From Bacterioplanoides sp. SCSIO 12839 (GTDB lineage Bacteria > Pseudomonadota > Gammaproteobacteria > Pseudomonadales > Oceanobacteraceae), in the NCBI RefSeq assembly GCF_024397975.1, contig NZ_CP073745.1:2568501-2632500 (forward strand): DNA of 64,000 bases, written 5' to 3'. The notes beneath the pieces were generated by a model. The model saw nothing but the letters and a program-made list of their open reading frames with translations. It had not been told where the DNA came from and ran no database searches. The stretch's first letter is position 1. Each line of letters begins with the position of its first letter. Shown piece by piece: positions 9,602 to 19,085 of this stretch. The position numbers and the translations under genes are program-made.

Positions 9602-10468
9602 ATGACCATTACCGTTACCCCAACTGGTGAGGCTTGTGGCGCTTATATTTCTGGTGTCGACCTGACCAAACCACTGTCACAAGAAGACATTCGTGATATC
9701 CGTCAGGCATGGAATGAACACCATGTCATTATCTTCCGCAATCAGCCGCTGACTGACGACGATCTGGAGCGAGTGTCTTCAGATTTTGGCGAGCTGGCCA
9801 TTGACCCGTTTGTAAAGTCGATTGAAGGCCGAAAACACCTGATTTCTATCCAGCGTGAAGCAGATGAGACCAGCCCGATCTTTGCTGACATCTGGCATGC
9901 CGACTGGAGCTTCAAAGCAAACCCTCCTTTTGGCACCTGCCTGTTCAGTATCGAAATTCCTCCGGTTGGCGGTGACACGTTATTTGCCAATCAGGTGGCG
10001 GCAGCAGAGCAGATGCCGGATGACCTGCGCCAACGCGTAGAAGGCAAAATGGCCATTCACTCCGCCAAAATGGGTTACTCCAAAAAAGGCTCTTATGGCG
10101 ATAAGTTCAAAAGTAAGAGCATGGAAGTGGTCGCCTCTGATGAAGCATTAGAGTCAGAAACCCATCCCTTCATTATCAAGCACCCGGAAAGCGGCAAAGA
10201 ATCCATTTACGGTTCTGCCATTGCTTATATCGTTGGCATCGAAGATATGAAGCAAAAAGAAGCCATGGACCTGGTGATGGAAGTACAGCGCTGGCAGATT
10301 CAGGATCAGTTTGTGTATCGCCATAAATGGGAAAAAGACATGCTGGTCATGTGGGACAACCGCAGTGTACTACACAAAGCGACCGGTGGTTTTGAAGGTC
10401 ATCGCCGCGAACTGCATCGCAGCACGATCAGTGCCCGTCCAGAAGACCTGAAATACGATTCCTTGTAA
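9602..10468 (+). CDS. TauD/TfdA family Fe(II)/2-oxoglutarate dioxygenase
   Basis: 288 residues. The iron-binding HxD is seen as WHADWSF (His99, Asp101), and the distal His as ELHRSTI near residue 272. The rest follows the TauD/TfdA fold (GAYISGVDL near the N terminus, HVIIFRNQPL). Such enzymes hydroxylate small acids such as taurine, 2,4-D, sulfonates or carnitine precursors using O2 and 2-oxoglutarate; the substrate is unknown. ATG 9602 has GTGGAG eight bases upstream. It opens a same-strand cluster with an SCP2 protein, an AraC regulator and an FAH hydrolase, which suggests a small oxidative degradation pathway. Confidence 0.9.
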   Translation: MTITVTPTGEACGAYISGVDLTKPLSQEDIRDIRQAWNEHHVIIFRNQPLTDDDLERVSSDFGELAIDPFVKSIEGRKHLISIQREADETSPIFADIWHADWSFKANPPFGTCLFSIEIPPVGGDTLFANQVAAAEQMPDDLRQRVEGKMAIHSAKMGYSKKGSYGDKFKSKSMEVVASDEALESETHPFIIKHPESGKESIYGSAIAYIVGIEDMKQKEAMDLVMEVQRWQIQDQFVYRHKWEKDMLVMWDNRSVLHKATGGFEGHRRELHRSTISARPEDLKYDSL

Positions 10469-10540
10469 TTCCAGACATCGGCTCCGGAAAACCCGGAGCA
10501 TAAACCAAACGATAAATTAACAATAAAAAGGACGCTTAAT

Positions 10541-10822
10541 ATGTCTATTGATGCTTATATTGAAAAAATCATCCCTGCCGTTGATAAATTTGGTGGCTTC
10601 GCTCAACCGGTAAAATTCAACATCGGTGGTGACATTGTTCATATCATAGGTAAGGACGTGACCACTGAAGATAAAGACGCGGATTGCACCATCACCATGG
10701 CACCAGAAATTTTTGAACAAATTCTGGCGGGCGATACCGATCCAATGTCTGCTGTAATGGAAGGCGATATTGAAGTCGAGGGTGACTCCGCAATTGCCAT
10801 CAGCATTCAGGGATTATTCTGA
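10541..10822 (+). CDS. SCP2 sterol-carrier-type small protein
   Basis: 93 residues covering the C-terminal core of the SCP2 fold: VKFNIGGDIVHIIG, DADCTITMAPEIFEQILAG and AVMEGDIEVEGD. SCP2 proteins bind fatty acyl or sterol-like lipids in a hydrophobic tunnel. AAAAGG lies ten bases before the ATG. It lies 72 bases after the dioxygenase; the gap contains a short GC-rich hairpin (10481-10499) without a T tract. The neighbours suggest that it delivers or holds a hydrophobic substrate for the dioxygenase, which is inference. Confidence 0.85.
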   Translation: MSIDAYIEKIIPAVDKFGGFAQPVKFNIGGDIVHIIGKDVTTEDKDADCTITMAPEIFEQILAGDTDPMSAVMEGDIEVEGDSAIAISIQGLF

Positions 10823-10836
10823 ATTTATAGTCCCCT

Positions 10837-10863
10837 GGCATCTCTGTGAAACACAGGGGTGCC
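10837..10863 (+). other. Strong intergenic hairpin before the AraC gene
   Basis: A 12-bp stem including two G-T pairs, GGCATCTCTGTG with CACAGGGGTGCC, and a 3-base AAA loop. No T tract follows, so it may be a processing or attenuation structure rather than a plain terminator. A smaller hairpin (ACTCC/GGAGT) follows at once. Confidence 0.4.
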
Positions 10864-10941
10864 ATTGACTCCCTGCGGAGTGACTTATAAATTTTACGGA
10901 CAGCTGCAATAACATCTCTGAGTTAAATACTGGTGGCCGAT

Positions 10942-11985
10942 ATGTTTCAGAAAAATAATAATCGGGCCAACCTGGCCATACAGTCCATCATGAACATTCT
11001 GGAAAATAACGGGCTGGATCCAGCGTTATGCCTGAAAGATACGGGAATCATCCCACATCAGGTGATGGATATTGATACCGACATTTCTGATTTTCTGGAA
11101 ATCAAAATCATTGAACAGGCATTGGCTGCCTTACCTGCCAAAGCCGGATATGGTATTGAGTCGGGCCAATCGTTACACATCAACAACTGCGGTGTCTGGG
11201 GGCTTGCGATACTGACCAGCCCGGATGTTCGCTCGGCATTTGAAACAGCCTCACGCTATTCAGAAATGTCGATTATGTTGTCAAAGGTGAACCTGGAAGA
11301 AATGAATGATCGTGTTACCTTCAGGCTTAACGTCAGCCACCTGCCGGTATCCATACATCGTTTTATCTTTGAACGTTATTACGCAACAACGCTGAACTTT
11401 CTTCAGGAGATGGTTCCGGGTTATGACTTTTCAGACTACCGGTTACTCCTGCCCTTTTCAGACCCGGATTATGAACAAGCGCTATCGCAACTGACTCAGC
11501 TCACCGTCATTCCAGACAGTCCGTGTTATGGCATCCGAGCCAGTAAAGAATTACTCGATTTCCCCTTCCCTCAGTCAGACTCCATCATTCACCAGCATTT
11601 CATTGCCGAATGTGAGCAGGTTCTCAGGGTACACAAACAGCTGCCGGATCATTCACAAAAAATCCGCGATTACATACTGACCAATAAAGCCTTCTTCCCC
11701 AGGCTCAGTGACGTCGCCAGTTCTTTGTTCATGAGTGAACGAACACTGAAACGACGTCTTCAGGAAGAAGGACATAATTTCAGTGAAATTGTGCTGGATA
11801 CCAAAATGGCCTTGGCAAAAGAATTATTATTAACCGCTTCACTACCCGTTAAAGTAGTCGCTGCACGGTTAGATTATTCAGAACCCGCCAGTTTTATCCG
11901 CGCATTTGGTAAGTGGTGGGGCGTATCACCCAGCGAAATCAAACCAACTCAGGTACCACTCAGATATCTGAAAAACAGCGCCTGA
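10942..11985 (+). CDS. AraC family transcriptional regulator
   Basis: 347 residues from ATG 10942 (GGTGG five bases upstream; a GTG at 10933 is an alternative). Residues about 20-210 match the ligand-sensing domain of the OruR/ArgR-like AraC subgroup. The C-terminal 100 residues are the double helix-turn-helix: PRLSDVASSLFMSERTLKRR, then VKVVAARLDYSEPASFIRAF. Members of this subgroup control catabolic genes in response to a small ligand. Its position between the SCP2 and FAH genes suggests that it controls this cluster. Confidence 0.9.
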   Translation: MFQKNNNRANLAIQSIMNILENNGLDPALCLKDTGIIPHQVMDIDTDISDFLEIKIIEQALAALPAKAGYGIESGQSLHINNCGVWGLAILTSPDVRSAFETASRYSEMSIMLSKVNLEEMNDRVTFRLNVSHLPVSIHRFIFERYYATTLNFLQEMVPGYDFSDYRLLLPFSDPDYEQALSQLTQLTVIPDSPCYGIRASKELLDFPFPQSDSIIHQHFIAECEQVLRVHKQLPDHSQKIRDYILTNKAFFPRLSDVASSLFMSERTLKRRLQEEGHNFSEIVLDTKMALAKELLLTASLPVKVVAARLDYSEPASFIRAFGKWWGVSPSEIKPTQVPLRYLKNSA

Positions 11986-12022
11986 TATCGCCTGTATCTG
12001 ACTTAATAATTGAGAAAATAGT

Positions 12023-12994
12023 ATGCCATGTCATATTGCAAGATACCGGAACAGTAGTGCCGGAGAAACAGGTTGGGCCGTTGTTTCAGACGGCTTTTAT
12101 AAACTGGAAGGCCACTATCCTGACACGCGCGCATTAATTAACGAAGGGCGTGAACAAGCGTTCCATATTGCTGCTGACAGCAGCGCTTATCAAAGCCAGA
12201 AGCTGGACGACAGCGATATCGAATTATTATCGCCAATTACCACCCCGTGCCGGGTCATTTGTCAGGGGTCAAATTATCCACAAAGCCGTGCTGAAACCGG
12301 TATGGACCCTTATGACCGCAGCTTTAATACTTTATTTCATAAATCCGATGCCAGCATCAGCGAGCCCAACACTGATATTGTGATTCCATCACATATCAAG
12401 TTGCTGGATTATGAAATTGAAATGGCGGTTGTGGTTGGTAAAGACATTCAGCAGCCTGTCACCCTTAATGCCAACAACATCGGTGATTATGTTGCCGGTA
12501 TTGTGATGGTACATGATGTGACCGCACGCGACGTTCAACTACCACAGGTGCAGTATTTTAAAGGTAAAAGTTACCGCACCTTTGGCCCTACCGGGCCGTA
12601 TTTATGTTTGCTCAACAATGACGAAATGCATTATCTGTCCGAAATGAATTTAACTCTGTCATTGAATGATGAACTACGCCAGACCGACCAAAGCGGCAAC
12701 ATGCTGTTTAAACCACCCGAAACACTGAGCGAACTGTCTGAGATCACTCACCTGAGCACCGGCGATATTGTCTTAACCGGTTCTCCGGGTGGCGCAGCAA
12801 TGACCGTTCCGCCAGCCCCTCTGGTAAAGTTATTGGGCTTATTACCGGAAAAAGTGAAATGGAAAGCCTTTGTCAAAAAACAAAGTGGCAATCCACGTTA
12901 CCTCAAAGAGGGTGACAAGGTTGAATCCCGTATTGTCAGCCAGGATGGTAAAATTGATTTGGGGGTACAACGTAACCGTGTTCGTGCGGGTTAA
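12023..12994 (+). CDS. Fumarylacetoacetate hydrolase family protein
   Basis: 323 residues. The metal-binding acidic pair is in LLDYEIEMAVVVG; GIVMVHDVTARDVQ, GKSYRTFGPTGPYL and GDIVLTGSPGG are standard FAH-fold landmarks. FAH enzymes cleave C-C bonds in acylpyruvates or decarboxylate/hydrate oxo-acids at the end of aromatic-ring or side-chain degradation. The N-terminal region (residues 1-80) is the usual FAH cap. The gene lies 37 bases after the AraC regulator and ends the cluster. The exact substrate is unknown. Confidence 0.9.
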   Translation: MPCHIARYRNSSAGETGWAVVSDGFYKLEGHYPDTRALINEGREQAFHIAADSSAYQSQKLDDSDIELLSPITTPCRVICQGSNYPQSRAETGMDPYDRSFNTLFHKSDASISEPNTDIVIPSHIKLLDYEIEMAVVVGKDIQQPVTLNANNIGDYVAGIVMVHDVTARDVQLPQVQYFKGKSYRTFGPTGPYLCLLNNDEMHYLSEMNLTLSLNDELRQTDQSGNMLFKPPETLSELSEITHLSTGDIVLTGSPGGAAMTVPPAPLVKLLGLLPEKVKWKAFVKKQSGNPRYLKEGDKVESRIVSQDGKIDLGVQRNRVRAG

Positions 12995-13030
12995 TCAAAC
13001 AGCGACTTAACTCTCTGCTGTCTAAAACTC

Positions 13031-13090
13031 AAAAAACCGGTGCTGACGTTAATTCAAGAATTTGTAACATAAGAGCCAGCACCGTTTTTT
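13031..13090. terminator. Possible bidirectional terminator between FAH and GFA genes
   Basis: CGGTGCTG (13038-13045) pairs with CAGCACCG (13077-13084), flanked by AAAAAA on the left and TTTTTT on the right, so each strand gives stem plus T run. The loop is long (31 bases), which lowers confidence. The two genes converge here. Confidence 0.5.
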
Positions 13091-13553
13091 ATTTCCCGAA
13101 TAAAACAGATATCAGTTTTTTTGCAAACAGCCACTGACTGGCTAAATACCCCTTTCCTTTTGGCAGCGTATCATCAGCGTCTGCCACACGATTTTCATAA
13201 AACATATGAAAAGCAGGCTCAGGTAACACACAATCACCACTCAGGTTTTTGGTTGGCACAATCACTGTTTTTGGGAGGACGCCCAGTGTCAGATATTCAA
13301 TAGCAATATCACCACAATCGGCGCATTTTCCACGTTGTAATATCGGTGGAAACTTATAGGCATTGTATTGCAACAATGAGGCATCAGGCGCTTCCACGTC
13401 TCTGGCACGAAACACGGTGATATCAGCATGGGGGGCGTGGTTCACCGCCTGACAAATACTGCAATGGCAATAGCCGCGTAGCAATGCCGGACCTTGTATT
13501 GAAAAGCTCACCTTGCCACAGCGGCATTGGGCTTTAATATCTACCGTTTTCAT
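13089..13553 (-). CDS. GFA/CENP-V family zinc protein
   Basis: 154 residues with the paired zinc sites of the glutathione-dependent formaldehyde-activating (GFA) family: CRCGKV near residue 10, GYCHCSICQ near residue 30, and CADCGD near residue 98. Most members have no demonstrated reaction, so the enzyme name should not be taken literally. The C terminus (KGYLASQWLFAKKLISVLFGK) is longer and more hydrophobic than the minimal domain. It is convergent with the FAH gene. Confidence 0.87.
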   Translation of the reverse strand: MKTVDIKAQCRCGKVSFSIQGPALLRGYCHCSICQAVNHAPHADITVFRARDVEAPDASLLQYNAYKFPPILQRGKCADCGDIAIEYLTLGVLPKTVIVPTKNLSGDCVLPEPAFHMFYENRVADADDTLPKGKGYLASQWLFAKKLISVLFGK

Positions 13554-13612
13554 CAGCGTCTGATTCCTGAAACTATTTTTCTTATTGCAAACTCAGTCTT
13601 CATTAACCTTCG

Positions 13613-14539
13613 TTAGCAAACTTTTATTTGAATAAGCTGGTAATTTAACAATTTATGGCGATAAGCCCAACTCAGAAATGCCGCGGTAATATCGTACTTC
13701 AGATACACCATTCTTCTCGGATGAAACCCGGTGACCTGATGATTGTTTTTAAAACGTGGCCACCACTGGCTAAAGCCTTGTAATACCTGTTCACTGATAT
13801 CTTCAATGTCATACGACTGAATCAGCTCAGAGAATGTCGCCTCACCAGAAAGCTGCTGTTGCGTTTGCTCCAGAGTGTACAGATTACTGACGGGCACACG
13901 CGATAATTTCAGCATTAAACGAATCACCGTTCGCTGCCAGACGCTCATGTTTGACCAAGGTTTGGCTAACAATAAATCGGTATAAGCCAGCAACGCATGA
14001 TGCTCCCCTTCTTGATCACTTTCTTGATCACAACAGGACGCCAGCAACTTGATGCTCTGACGCAGAAAATACGCTTTATCCGGAAAATGGTAGACACAGT
14101 CCAACGCCATGATCCGGTTAATCCCCAAACCTTCATAGGTATGCCATAACATTGGGTCACAGACATTACCAAAGCGACACTGCTCGGCCGAAGTTGGTCG
14201 TCCGGCATTCTCAAGTTGCTGCTGGGCAATATCGGTTTGTGAGTGCGACCAGTTAACACCGTACAGCTTGCGGATATGATAATGCTGATGCCATAACAAC
14301 AATTGATCGCCACAACCAAAGCCACTGTCCAACACCACCGAGTGATTATCTAAACAGGCTTTTGCAGCTAATTGATGGGCAAGATCGGCAGCTGCTTCAG
14401 AATATTCCTGAGCACTGCCCACTTGCGCAGGAGTCGACCAAAAACCCAGGTTTCCCCAGTGCTTGCCGGCAACATTCAGACGCTTTTCAGCCAGTCCGTA
14501 AAACTCAAAAAGTCGACGTAATTTACGCATCCTGGTCAT
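13613..14539 (-). CDS. Class I SAM-dependent methyltransferase
   Basis: 308 residues with motif I VVLDSGFGCGDQLLLW and motif II LYGVNWSHSQTDIAQ; the N-terminal layout resembles small-molecule and tocopherol-type methyltransferases. GNLGFWSTPAQ at about residue 30 resembles the entry loop of sterol/lipid methyltransferases. AGGAG lies eight bases before the ATG. It lies 26 bases downstream of the FAD oxidoreductase gene on the same strand and is probably co-transcribed. The pair recalls the COG2907 plus cyclopropane-synthase-like arrangement seen in lipid-modifying clusters, so a lipid substrate is plausible but unproven. Confidence 0.82.
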   Translation of the reverse strand: MTRMRKLRRLFEFYGLAEKRLNVAGKHWGNLGFWSTPAQVGSAQEYSEAAADLAHQLAAKACLDNHSVVLDSGFGCGDQLLLWHQHYHIRKLYGVNWSHSQTDIAQQQLENAGRPTSAEQCRFGNVCDPMLWHTYEGLGINRIMALDCVYHFPDKAYFLRQSIKLLASCCDQESDQEGEHHALLAYTDLLLAKPWSNMSVWQRTVIRLMLKLSRVPVSNLYTLEQTQQQLSGEATFSELIQSYDIEDISEQVLQGFSQWWPRFKNNHQVTGFHPRRMVYLKYDITAAFLSWAYRHKLLNYQLIQIKVC

Positions 14540-14565
14540 TCACGACGCTCCTGTATAACGGTCGA

Positions 14566-15885
14566 TTATTTCTGCCAGGGCACAGTAACACCCAAACGTT
14601 GGGCAATCGCCACCGATGAATCGACCGCCGCATCCAGCAGAGGAATTTTATCTGCCAGATAGGAACCACAAAACCACACGGTGTTATCCGCTTGTTGCTG
14701 AGATTGCCGCAGTTGCTGCATTGCTTGCTGGCTCTCGAGCGTCACCACCGGACGGGTAAAAGTGACACGCGCTAAAACTTGTTGCTGGTCTGCTGTAAAG
14801 GTTGGGTTCCAGGTCTGAAATACCATCGGCTGGCCCTGATAGCGATTAATCGCTTTACTCAGGTCAACACTGACCTGAGGGCGTTGCTCGCCGGATTCCG
14901 GTAAACAATAACTCACTGCGGAATAACATTTGTCGGCCTGAGGTAAAAACTGATTATCGGTATGTACCATCATTTCTGAGTGTTCAAACGGAATTGTCGC
15001 CAGCCAGCTTTTTTGCTGCTCCATCCCTTGCAACATGGCCGCGGCCTGCTGTGCCTGAGACGCGATAACAACCTGGCCAAATGTCATCTCACTGCCATCA
15101 GCCAGGGTTAAACGCACGTTATCATCCGCGGTTTTTTCAACCTGCTGCACACTAGCTCCGGTTTTCAGCCGGATACCCTGAGTTAACCTTGGCACAATAT
15201 CATCAACGCCATATTTGGCATTTACGATGCCAAATTTCCAGATGCCACAAGTGAGGTAAATCAGAATAACATCCGCGGGATAATTCAGAATACTCTGATA
15301 ATCACAGGTACAAGTCACCGCCAGAATCGGTAATAACACATGCTGTGAAAAGTCTTCACTTACCTGATGTTCGGCTAAAAACTGGCCAAAGGTCATGCCC
15401 TGTAATGCCGCTTCCCTGGCTAACATTTTTTCTGCCAGACGATTAAAGCGACGAAATGCCAACAAAAATTTCCAGGCGCGCAAACTGAAAAAAGAACTGG
15501 GTTTTAAATAAGAAAAAGTAAAACCGGCAATTTCTTTGTTGCCATAGTGCAGAATTTCATTTCCCTGAGCATCAAAAAACACTCCGGAATGATCACCGGA
15601 TTCCACTTCAACACCAATATGACGATACAACGCCATCAGGTTGGGATAATAGCCGTCACAAAACACCCGCAGCGGGATATCAATACGATTGGTATAACCG
15701 TTGACCGGATAATCAACGGTAAAAATCCCCATCCCGACTTTTTCGTGGCTTTCGATCAGAGTGACATCGTATTTCTGCTTCAGTAAAAAGGCAGCGGATA
15801 AGCCAGCAATGCCACTCCCCACTACGGCCAGTGTCGGTTTACCTGATCGGTTTTCGTTATGAAAATGATTATTATCTTTAGCCAT
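14566..15885 (-). CDS. FAD-dependent oxidoreductase (COG2907-like)
   Basis: 439 residues. The Rossmann FAD motif LAVVGSGIAGLSAAFLL lies at about residues 18-34, and a C-terminal FAD-contact region contains VWFCGSYL. The middle (IDIPLRVFCDGYYPNLMALY) resembles the amine-oxidase-like predicted NAD/FAD proteins of COG2907. That family is often next to cyclopropane-fatty-acid-synthase-like methyltransferases; here a methyltransferase follows after 26 bases. No signal peptide is seen, so it should be cytoplasmic. Substrate unknown. Confidence 0.85.
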   Translation of the reverse strand: MAKDNNHFHNENRSGKPTLAVVGSGIAGLSAAFLLKQKYDVTLIESHEKVGMGIFTVDYPVNGYTNRIDIPLRVFCDGYYPNLMALYRHIGVEVESGDHSGVFFDAQGNEILHYGNKEIAGFTFSYLKPSSFFSLRAWKFLLAFRRFNRLAEKMLAREAALQGMTFGQFLAEHQVSEDFSQHVLLPILAVTCTCDYQSILNYPADVILIYLTCGIWKFGIVNAKYGVDDIVPRLTQGIRLKTGASVQQVEKTADDNVRLTLADGSEMTFGQVVIASQAQQAAAMLQGMEQQKSWLATIPFEHSEMMVHTDNQFLPQADKCYSAVSYCLPESGEQRPQVSVDLSKAINRYQGQPMVFQTWNPTFTADQQQVLARVTFTRPVVTLESQQAMQQLRQSQQQADNTVWFCGSYLADKIPLLDAAVDSSVAIAQRLGVTVPWQK

Positions 15886-15968
15886 AAAACAAAGGCATTA
15901 ATACGTTATAAAATTCCGGCATAACCATACGGTTTTTGGCTTAAAAAAAACAGAGCTGTTAATGACAT

Positions 15969-18908
15969 TTAAAAGAACAACCCAATAGAGACATAAGTTT
16001 GTGTGGTTCGGCCATTCGCATCATTTAATCCCTGAGCATAACCCAACGTAAACGGTACAATCGCCCGGTATCCCAACACCAGCTCGGTGGTAATTTCAGC
16101 ACCAATACCCGTCAATTGATCGCGTTTTTGCTGGCGAAACCAGGCCTGCCCGGAATCAACAAAGGTACGGCCAACAATATCCAGCGCACCAAAAGGATTA
16201 AGGCCCCAATTGTTCTCAAGGCGGTATAACGGAAAGCCCAAACTCAGCGTTTGCCGATGGATGTAATGACCGCGTTGTACATTATTCTCATAACCCCGCA
16301 AATAATAATCGTTACGACCAAACAAACGACCGCCATCACCACTTTCGCCCCCCAAAGAAAAAGACTCAGCACCTTTGTCGGCAATACCACCCGCCAGGTC
16401 ATAACTCAGGCTTAAACGTCCGGGTAAATCCCAGCTGTGGTTCACACGAGCCTGCCAGCTGTCACCACTAAAATCAGATTGAATGACGTCATTGGTTTCA
16501 TAAATCAAATCGACATAGGTGCCCCACCCGGTGCCGGGAACATCGGTAAAAAATTCACGATTATCAAATCGCAACGCGCCACCCAGCAGCGCTTCATCGC
16601 GTTTAATTGAGGTGTCCACCAGCTGTTTTTGCTCAATCGTCGCGCCCAGATAAAACGTCAACTGATCTTCAAACATCGGGGCTAATAACGACCTCTGAAT
16701 CAGCCATTCATCATCACGCTGAACATTCTCAATAAAACGACCACTTTCCTCCCGGACGCTGTTTAAGCTGTCATGATCACGGGAAAAAGCCACCGTCCAG
16801 CGATTATCGAATTGATACGTTAACTGCGTATTCCACTGCTCCAGCTGAGTATCCCGATTCACCAGTGCCGAATAACGATGACGCCCTAATGCATCCGTTC
16901 CTGCGGTAATTACTCCAATTTTGGTTGAACTGTCATTACTCAGATAAAAAGGCAACCAGGTGTGAGGCCGGATACTGCGCCACAACGCTGAATGATTAAA
17001 TTGGTATGGCTCTGATTGAGTTTCAGATTTATTCAATGCCGTTACGCGAGATACACCATAATCAAAGTGATAACGACCCTGTACAGATTCCGCGTTCAGT
17101 TGTGCATAAGATGTCAGCGGCTGCTGAACCAGCTGATAACCATTGTGCTGGTATCGGCTGTAATAGAGGATATTGTTGACGACTGATGGGTTAAATGCCC
17201 CGGTTAAAGTGTTGGTTAATTGCTGCAGTGTTTCCGGTGCCGTTAGATTCAGCTGATAAATATTAAAAACACCCTGATAATCAGCACTGAAAATAATGTC
17301 TGAATCGGAAATAAATTCCGGCGAATTTTCCGTTGCCTTGCTGTCAGTGATGGCCTGCCAGCGAAAAGGGTTGGCTGACATATCGGCTATGCTCAGATTC
17401 CAACCCTGATTGGCCTGTTTTAACGATGCAATAATGCGCTGATCACGCACATCAAAGTCAGCCAATACCTCTCCCGGCTGACCACGCCATAACACTTGTG
17501 GTGTTACCAGTTTATTTTCCTGGTTATCATTTTTTTTCAGCTTAAGCACCACCAGCTCACTGATACCCTGAGTATTGCGACTGGCCAATACCGTTTCTTC
17601 ATCCAGCCAGCGCGCTTTGCGAAAACGCTGACGCTCACTCAGCTGTTGCCAGCCCTGCTGGGCATTCCATAAAAACAAATCATTCCAGGCACGGCCATCG
17701 GCATAAAATAACTGCCGTGACGCGAGGATATTGCCGCGCTCTGAAACGTCGATATAACGAATGCCTTTTTTGTGCGTGAGCACCTCTGCGCTTTCACTCA
17801 TATCTGAAGACAGGGTCGATGCTGAATATCGAATAAGTTCTGTGCGTTGCGAGCGACTGGTATTAACAGCGAACAATGCCTTGGCATTCGCGCTGAATAC
17901 CGGCGGGGAGGTTTTTTCAGCGGCAATAATATCAGTATGGATATCCGCCTGATTATCCGTTAAATAATGAATTTGTGGCGAAAAGCGCTGCTGCAGATAC
18001 AGCAAAAATTCCTGCCACAGCTGACTGAATGCTTTACCGAATACGGCTTTGGCCGTGCCTTCCTGCATAAAATACCCCACCAACTCGTGGCTGTATCGCT
18101 GCAGATAATCACGTAATTTTTGTTCGCCATAAGTGATGGCCAGATATTCAATAAAAAACGAGCCGTATAAATACGCCCGGTTGGTTGGAAATTCTCGCCC
18201 TGGCGTCACTGCCTCACCTAAAGACATCAATTCACCACTGGCAACCTCAGTGCGCATCAGCATCTGATAAAAATTGCTTTGCAAGCGGCCGTAACCCTGC
18301 TCCTTATTGGTTTCCAGATACACCGCCAACCCTTCCAGCAACATTGGTGGCGCTAACGAATGAGGAAAAGGAGATAACGGTATAATAACGGGCAACAAGG
18401 GTGTGCGGCCCAAAATGTCACGGCTGGTTTGTGTCACACCGGAAGCCATTTCGGTATGTAATACATGCACGTATTCGTGGCGAATTAACCCGGGCAACCA
18501 GTCGCCAATGGTTTCCAGGCCGTTAAGGTCCTGTGGCGGGCTGGCGTATAAACGGATCTGAGCAAATGGGAACGGCGTTGCCCACCCGTTTGAAGTATCA
18601 AAGTCATCCACCAGTACAATCCGGGTGGGTTCTGGTGGTAATGTCACCTGACCCTGATCATCGGTGAAAAATGGCACTAACTCGCGGTGTACCTGCTCAG
18701 CAATCTGCAGTGATTGCTGAGCCATCACTTGGTTCTCATCACGATAAAATATTTCAAAGTTGTCCGACGACAACACCTGCCAGGGAGTATCTTCTCCGGT
18801 ATCCCAGGAAACCGGTACAGCCGCGACCTGGTAAGCGGGAATAAGAGTCAGCAACAGGAGCAAAAGCGCCAGTCTGGCGTAAAAAACGGATAAAACGCGC
18901 TGAACCAT
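15969..18908 (-). CDS. Outer-membrane zinc metallopeptidase / beta-propeller / barrel protein
   Basis: 979 residues. A signal peptide occupies residues 1-30. A peptidase-MA-like domain carries HEYVH at 144-148 and a downstream Glu in LEGLAVYLE near 192, a gluzincin zinc site. Residues about 330-620 contain WD40/TolB-like propeller strands. The last 300 residues look like a beta-barrel (FSLGGESGDGGRLFGRNDYY, alternating strands, terminal Phe in YVSIGLFF) of the BamA/surface-antigen type. The terminal Phe fits assembly into the outer membrane by Bam. It may process or present an exported substrate; no ligand is known. It is transcribed alone. Confidence 0.83.
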   Translation of the reverse strand: MVQRVLSVFYARLALLLLLLTLIPAYQVAAVPVSWDTGEDTPWQVLSSDNFEIFYRDENQVMAQQSLQIAEQVHRELVPFFTDDQGQVTLPPEPTRIVLVDDFDTSNGWATPFPFAQIRLYASPPQDLNGLETIGDWLPGLIRHEYVHVLHTEMASGVTQTSRDILGRTPLLPVIIPLSPFPHSLAPPMLLEGLAVYLETNKEQGYGRLQSNFYQMLMRTEVASGELMSLGEAVTPGREFPTNRAYLYGSFFIEYLAITYGEQKLRDYLQRYSHELVGYFMQEGTAKAVFGKAFSQLWQEFLLYLQQRFSPQIHYLTDNQADIHTDIIAAEKTSPPVFSANAKALFAVNTSRSQRTELIRYSASTLSSDMSESAEVLTHKKGIRYIDVSERGNILASRQLFYADGRAWNDLFLWNAQQGWQQLSERQRFRKARWLDEETVLASRNTQGISELVVLKLKKNDNQENKLVTPQVLWRGQPGEVLADFDVRDQRIIASLKQANQGWNLSIADMSANPFRWQAITDSKATENSPEFISDSDIIFSADYQGVFNIYQLNLTAPETLQQLTNTLTGAFNPSVVNNILYYSRYQHNGYQLVQQPLTSYAQLNAESVQGRYHFDYGVSRVTALNKSETQSEPYQFNHSALWRSIRPHTWLPFYLSNDSSTKIGVITAGTDALGRHRYSALVNRDTQLEQWNTQLTYQFDNRWTVAFSRDHDSLNSVREESGRFIENVQRDDEWLIQRSLLAPMFEDQLTFYLGATIEQKQLVDTSIKRDEALLGGALRFDNREFFTDVPGTGWGTYVDLIYETNDVIQSDFSGDSWQARVNHSWDLPGRLSLSYDLAGGIADKGAESFSLGGESGDGGRLFGRNDYYLRGYENNVQRGHYIHRQTLSLGFPLYRLENNWGLNPFGALDIVGRTFVDSGQAWFRQQKRDQLTGIGAEITTELVLGYRAIVPFTLGYAQGLNDANGRTTQTYVSIGLFF

Positions 18909-19085
18909 ACGATGCCGATGCCTTCTGTTATGCCTGTTAAAAGCCGTGATGATTATTTGTCCATAAAGGCAGCATCATAACGTGGATAATCTGCCTTTGC
19001 CTATGACAGAGCTTGCCGCTGAAAATTCACTGATTTACGCTGATAACAGTCCATCAGACGCAGACTTGTCTGCAGGAGTAACGCT

